Positions 58,668 through 61,144 of a DNA stretch of 61,144 nucleotides are shown here, in pieces. Both the position numbers and the translations under genes were made by a program. The stretch's first letter is position 1. Each line of letters opens with the position of its first letter. A model generated the notes under the pieces. The model did no database searches and was not told the DNA's origin. It worked only from the letters and a program-made list of their open reading frames with translations. Source of the DNA: Streptomyces sp. Root1304 (GTDB taxonomy: Bacteria > Actinomycetota > Actinomycetes > Streptomycetales > Streptomycetaceae); the NCBI RefSeq assembly GCF_001426405.1, contig NZ_LMEP01000001.1, forward strand, positions 936,896 to 998,039, in the 5' to 3' direction.

Positions 58668-60092
58668 ATGCCCGCGCCCTCCCGTCAGCTCGCCCTCGGC
58701 GTCCTCGCCACCGGCATGCTCATGACCGTCCTCGACGGCAGCATCGTCACGGTCGCCATGCCCGCCATCCAGAGCGACCTCGGCTTCACCCCGGTCGGCC
58801 TCAGCTGGGTCGTCAACGCCTACCTGATCGCCTTCGGCTCCCTCCTCCTGCTCGCCGGCCGCCTCGGTGACCTCATCGGCCGCAAGCGGATGTTCCTGGC
58901 CGGCACCGGGATCTTCACCGCCGCCTCCCTCCTCGCCGGGTTCGCCACCTCCCCCGGCCTCCTCGTCGCCGCCCGCTTCCTCCAGGGCGTCGGCAGCGCG
59001 ATGTCCTCGGCGGTCGGCCTCGGCATCCTCGTCACCCTCTTCACCGCGCCCCGCGAACGCGCCCGCGCCATCGCCGTGTTCAGCTTCACCGGCGCCGCCG
59101 GCGCCTCCCTCGGCCAGGTCCTCGGCGGTGTCCTCACCGACGCCCTCGACTGGAACTGGATCTTCTTCATCAACCTGCCCATCGGCCTCGCCACCCTCCT
59201 CGTGGCCCTCCGCGCCCTCCCCGCCGACCGGGGCCTCGGACTCACGGCCGGTGCCGACGCCCTCGGCGCCCTGCTCGTCACCACCGGCCTCATGACCGGG
59301 ATCTACGCGGTCGTCAAGATCGAGGAGTACGGGGCCGGTTCGGCGCACACCCTCGGCCTCGGCGCCCTCGCGCTCGCCCTCCTGGCCGGCTTCCTCCTCC
59401 GCCAGGCCAAGGCCGCGCACCCGCTCATGCCGCTGCGGATCCTCCGCTCCCGCGCCGTCTCCGGCGCCAACGCCGTCCAGATGCTGATGGTCGCCGCGCT
59501 CTTCTCCTTCCAGATCCTCGTCGCCCTCTACCTGCAGAAGGTCCTCGGCTACGGAGCCGCCGCGACCGGCCTCGCGATGCTGCCCGCCGCCGCCGTCATC
59601 GGCGCCGTCTCGCTCGGCGCCTCCGCCCGCCTCATCGCCCGCTTCGGCGAGCGGAACGTCCTGCTCACCGGCCTGCTGATGCTCGTCGGCGTCCTCGGCC
59701 TGCTGGTCCGCGTCCCCGTCCACGCCTCGTACGTGACGGACCTCCTGCCCGTGATGCTGCTCGCCGCCGGCTTCGGCCTGGCGCTCCCCGCGCTCACCTC
59801 GCTCGCCATGTCCGGCGCCGAGGAGGCCGACGCCGGCCTCGCCTCCGGGCTCTTCAACACCACCCAGCAGATCGGCATGGCGCTCGGCATCGCCGTCCTC
59901 TCCACCCTGGCCGCCTCCCGCACCGCGTCCCTCTCCGCCGCCGGCCGGCCCGCCGGCGAGGCCCTGACCGGCGGCTACCACCTCGCCTTCGCCGTCGGCA
60001 CCGCGCTCCTGCTCGCCGCCCTGGCCCTCGCCCTCACCGTCCTGCGCCGCCGCCCCGAACAGGCGTCCGCGGCCCTGACAATGGCGGCATGA
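58668..60092 (+). CDS. DHA2-family (14-helix) MFS drug efflux transporter
   Basis: 474 residues. Opening GVLATGMLMTVLDGSIVTVAMPAIQSDL and LSWVVNAYLIAFGSLLLLAG with motif A GRLGDLIGRKRMFLAG are the EmrB/QacA signature; about 14 helices. GVLTDALDWNWIFFINLPIG is motif C-adjacent. Likely exports toxic organic compounds by proton antiport. Preceded by a MarR regulator; its stop overlaps the WYL regulator start (ATGA). Confidence 0.9.
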   Translation: MPAPSRQLALGVLATGMLMTVLDGSIVTVAMPAIQSDLGFTPVGLSWVVNAYLIAFGSLLLLAGRLGDLIGRKRMFLAGTGIFTAASLLAGFATSPGLLVAARFLQGVGSAMSSAVGLGILVTLFTAPRERARAIAVFSFTGAAGASLGQVLGGVLTDALDWNWIFFINLPIGLATLLVALRALPADRGLGLTAGADALGALLVTTGLMTGIYAVVKIEEYGAGSAHTLGLGALALALLAGFLLRQAKAAHPLMPLRILRSRAVSGANAVQMLMVAALFSFQILVALYLQKVLGYGAAATGLAMLPAAAVIGAVSLGASARLIARFGERNVLLTGLLMLVGVLGLLVRVPVHASYVTDLLPVMLLAAGFGLALPALTSLAMSGAEEADAGLASGLFNTTQQIGMALGIAVLSTLAASRTASLSAAGRPAGEALTGGYHLAFAVGTALLLAALALALTVLRRRPEQASAALTMAA

Positions 60093-61144
60093 GAGCCGAT
60101 CGACTCGTCGCCGCCCTGCTCTTCCTCCAGACCCGGCAGCGCGTCACCGCCGCCGAACTCGCCGCCGAACTGGACGTGTCCGAGCGCACCGCACGCCGGG
60201 ATCTCGAAGCTCTCGCGAGCTCCGGGATCCCGGTGTACTCACAGGCGGGCCAGGGCGGCGGCTGGTCCCTCGTCGGCGGAGCCCGTACCGACCTGACCGG
60301 TCTGACCGCCCCCGAGATCCGGCAGCTCTTCCTGCTCACCGGCCCGGACGCCGACACGAGCCCGCAGACCCGGACCGCCCTGCGGAAGCTCGTACGGGCC
60401 CTCCCCGCACCCCTCAGGGAGGGCGCCGAGGCGGCAGCCCGCGCGGGGATCTCCGACGGCACCGACTGGTCGGGGGCGGGGACGGAGGAGCCCCGGCTCG
60501 CCCCGCTCCAGCGGGCGGTGGTCGAGGCGAGGGAGGTCGTGATCGGGTACGCCAGGCCCGGCCGCGAGCCGAGCGAGCGGACCGTCCACCCGCTGGGGAT
60601 CGCCGTGAAGGCGGGGGTCCGCTACCTCGTCGCGGACACCGAGCACGGGCTGCGGACCTTCAGGGTCGGCCGCGTCACCTCCGTGACGGAGACCGGCGCC
60701 CCCGCCGTACGGCCCGAGGGCTTCGACCTCGCCACCGCGTGGCGGGCGCTCGCCGCCCGGATGGAGGACCGGCTGGTCGCCGCGACGGTACGGGGCCGGG
60801 CCGCGCCCGGCACGGAACAGGTGCTGGAAGGCCTGCTCAACGGCCGTGTGCGGTACGGGGAACGCGCCCCGGACGGCTGGACCGCCATCGAGGCCGACGG
60901 CCCCTCGCCGGAGGTGATCGCCGCCCGCCTGGCGGGCCTGGGAGCCCGAGTGGAACTCCTGTCCCCACCGGAGGCGCGCACGGCCCTGGCGCGCATCGGC
61001 GCGGAACTCACGGCGCTGTACGGGCGGGAGGGCACGGAGGAGGGACGGGACGCGACCGCCCCTCCACCCCCGCCTACCCCCTCAGCCACCCCGGCACCCC
61101 CTTCCCCGCCTACCCCCTCAGCCACCCCGGCACCCCCTTCCCCG
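60089..61144 (+). CDS. WYL-domain transcriptional regulator (3' end beyond the window)
   Basis: 352 codons to the right edge without a stop. N-terminal helix-turn-helix MRADRLVAALLFLQTRQRVT, AAELAAELDVSERTARRDLE, ALASSGIPVYSQAGQGGGW. The WYL sensor region follows (TVHPLGIAVKAGVRYLVADT, GLRTFRVGRVTSVTETG) and a WCX-like C-terminal part. From residue about 327 it turns into Pro/Thr/Ser/Ala 12-residue repeats encoded by 36 bp tandem units. ATG overlaps the efflux gene stop, so the three-gene unit is marR / MFS / WYL. The true C-terminus is unknown. Confidence 0.87.
   Translation, partial: MRADRLVAALLFLQTRQRVTAAELAAELDVSERTARRDLEALASSGIPVYSQAGQGGGWSLVGGARTDLTGLTAPEIRQLFLLTGPDADTSPQTRTALRKLVRALPAPLREGAEAAARAGISDGTDWSGAGTEEPRLAPLQRAVVEAREVVIGYARPGREPSERTVHPLGIAVKAGVRYLVADTEHGLRTFRVGRVTSVTETGAPAVRPEGFDLATAWRALAARMEDRLVAATVRGRAAPGTEQVLEGLLNGRVRYGERAPDGWTAIEADGPSPEVIAARLAGLGARVELLSPPEARTALARIGAELTALYGREGTEEGRDATAPPPPPTPSATPAPPSPPTPSATPAPPSP
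61071..61142. repeat. 36 bp tandem repeat in the WYL gene
   Basis: Two copies (61071-61106, 61107-61142) beginning CGCCTACCCCCTCAGCCACC, a third begins at the edge. In frame: each codes about PPTPSATPAPPS. More copies may exist beyond the window. Confidence 0.85.

Overview
The window is a 61 kb piece of chromosome from a Streptomyces-type actinomycete. The evidence is very high G+C with third positions almost always G or C, frequent GTG starts and ATGA or GTGA stop-start overlaps, a mycothiol gene (mshA), MsiK, CarD, and PhoR-PhoP divergent from PhoU with PHO boxes. From memory, the gene order resembles the S. coelicolor region running from about SCO4275 (senS) through SCO4240 (msiK) and SCO4230 (phoP) to about SCO4198. 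I could not check that by alignment.

Layout. 0-2.3 kb: a haem-sensing set, a truncated HbpS-like secreted protein divergent from a SenS/SenR two-component pair. 2.6-7.8 kb: a flavin monooxygenase, then an ABC-2 exporter divergent from a second NarL-type two-component pair. 7.8-17.3 kb: small and accessory genes, including two flavoprotein oxidoreductases, a quinone oxidoreductase behind a SoxR-like promoter, a GNAT, an APH(6)-like kinase and an Mrr nuclease-TerD fusion. 17.4-20.0 kb: hypothetical and decaying genes ending at tRNA-Thr(TGT). 20.2-29.2 kb: conserved core with msiK, a sugar nucleotidyltransferase, a DoxX-like protein, rlmB, cysS, ispF, ispD and carD. 29.9-33.8 kb: the phosphate regulon hub (a lipoprotein, phoP-phoR, phoU) plus a tiny cysteine-rich protein. 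33.9-52.0 kb: phosphoglycerate mutase, an MFS transporter, a Tat-exported beta-helix protein, mshA, an NlpC/P60 hydrolase, a receiver-PP2C phosphatase, an XRE regulator, SMI1/KNR4 and HEAT-repeat proteins, a VOC protein and a DinB-like protein.

52.5-57.8 kb is the most interesting part: a 5.29 kb Tn554-like tnpA-tnpB-tnpC element. It has 15 bp inverted ends and is bracketed by a repeated 6 bp GTCCAC. It sits inside the catalytic LDVDG codons of a HAD-family gene. Removing the element and one 6 bp copy restores one in-frame gene of 211 codons plus stop. The element carries a MarR-type regulator with an in-frame TAG, behind a well-formed MerR/SoxR-type promoter. After it come a MarR regulator, a DHA2 efflux pump whose ribosome binding site lies inside a perfect 12 bp hairpin, and a WYL regulator running off the right edge.

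A second theme is unusual: short tandem duplications recur both just after stop codons and in frame inside several proteins (ABC ATPase linker, response-regulator N-terminus, HEAT protein, HAD N-terminus, WYL C-terminus). No rRNA or CRISPR was seen. All functions are inferred from motifs read by eye; no database search was run.
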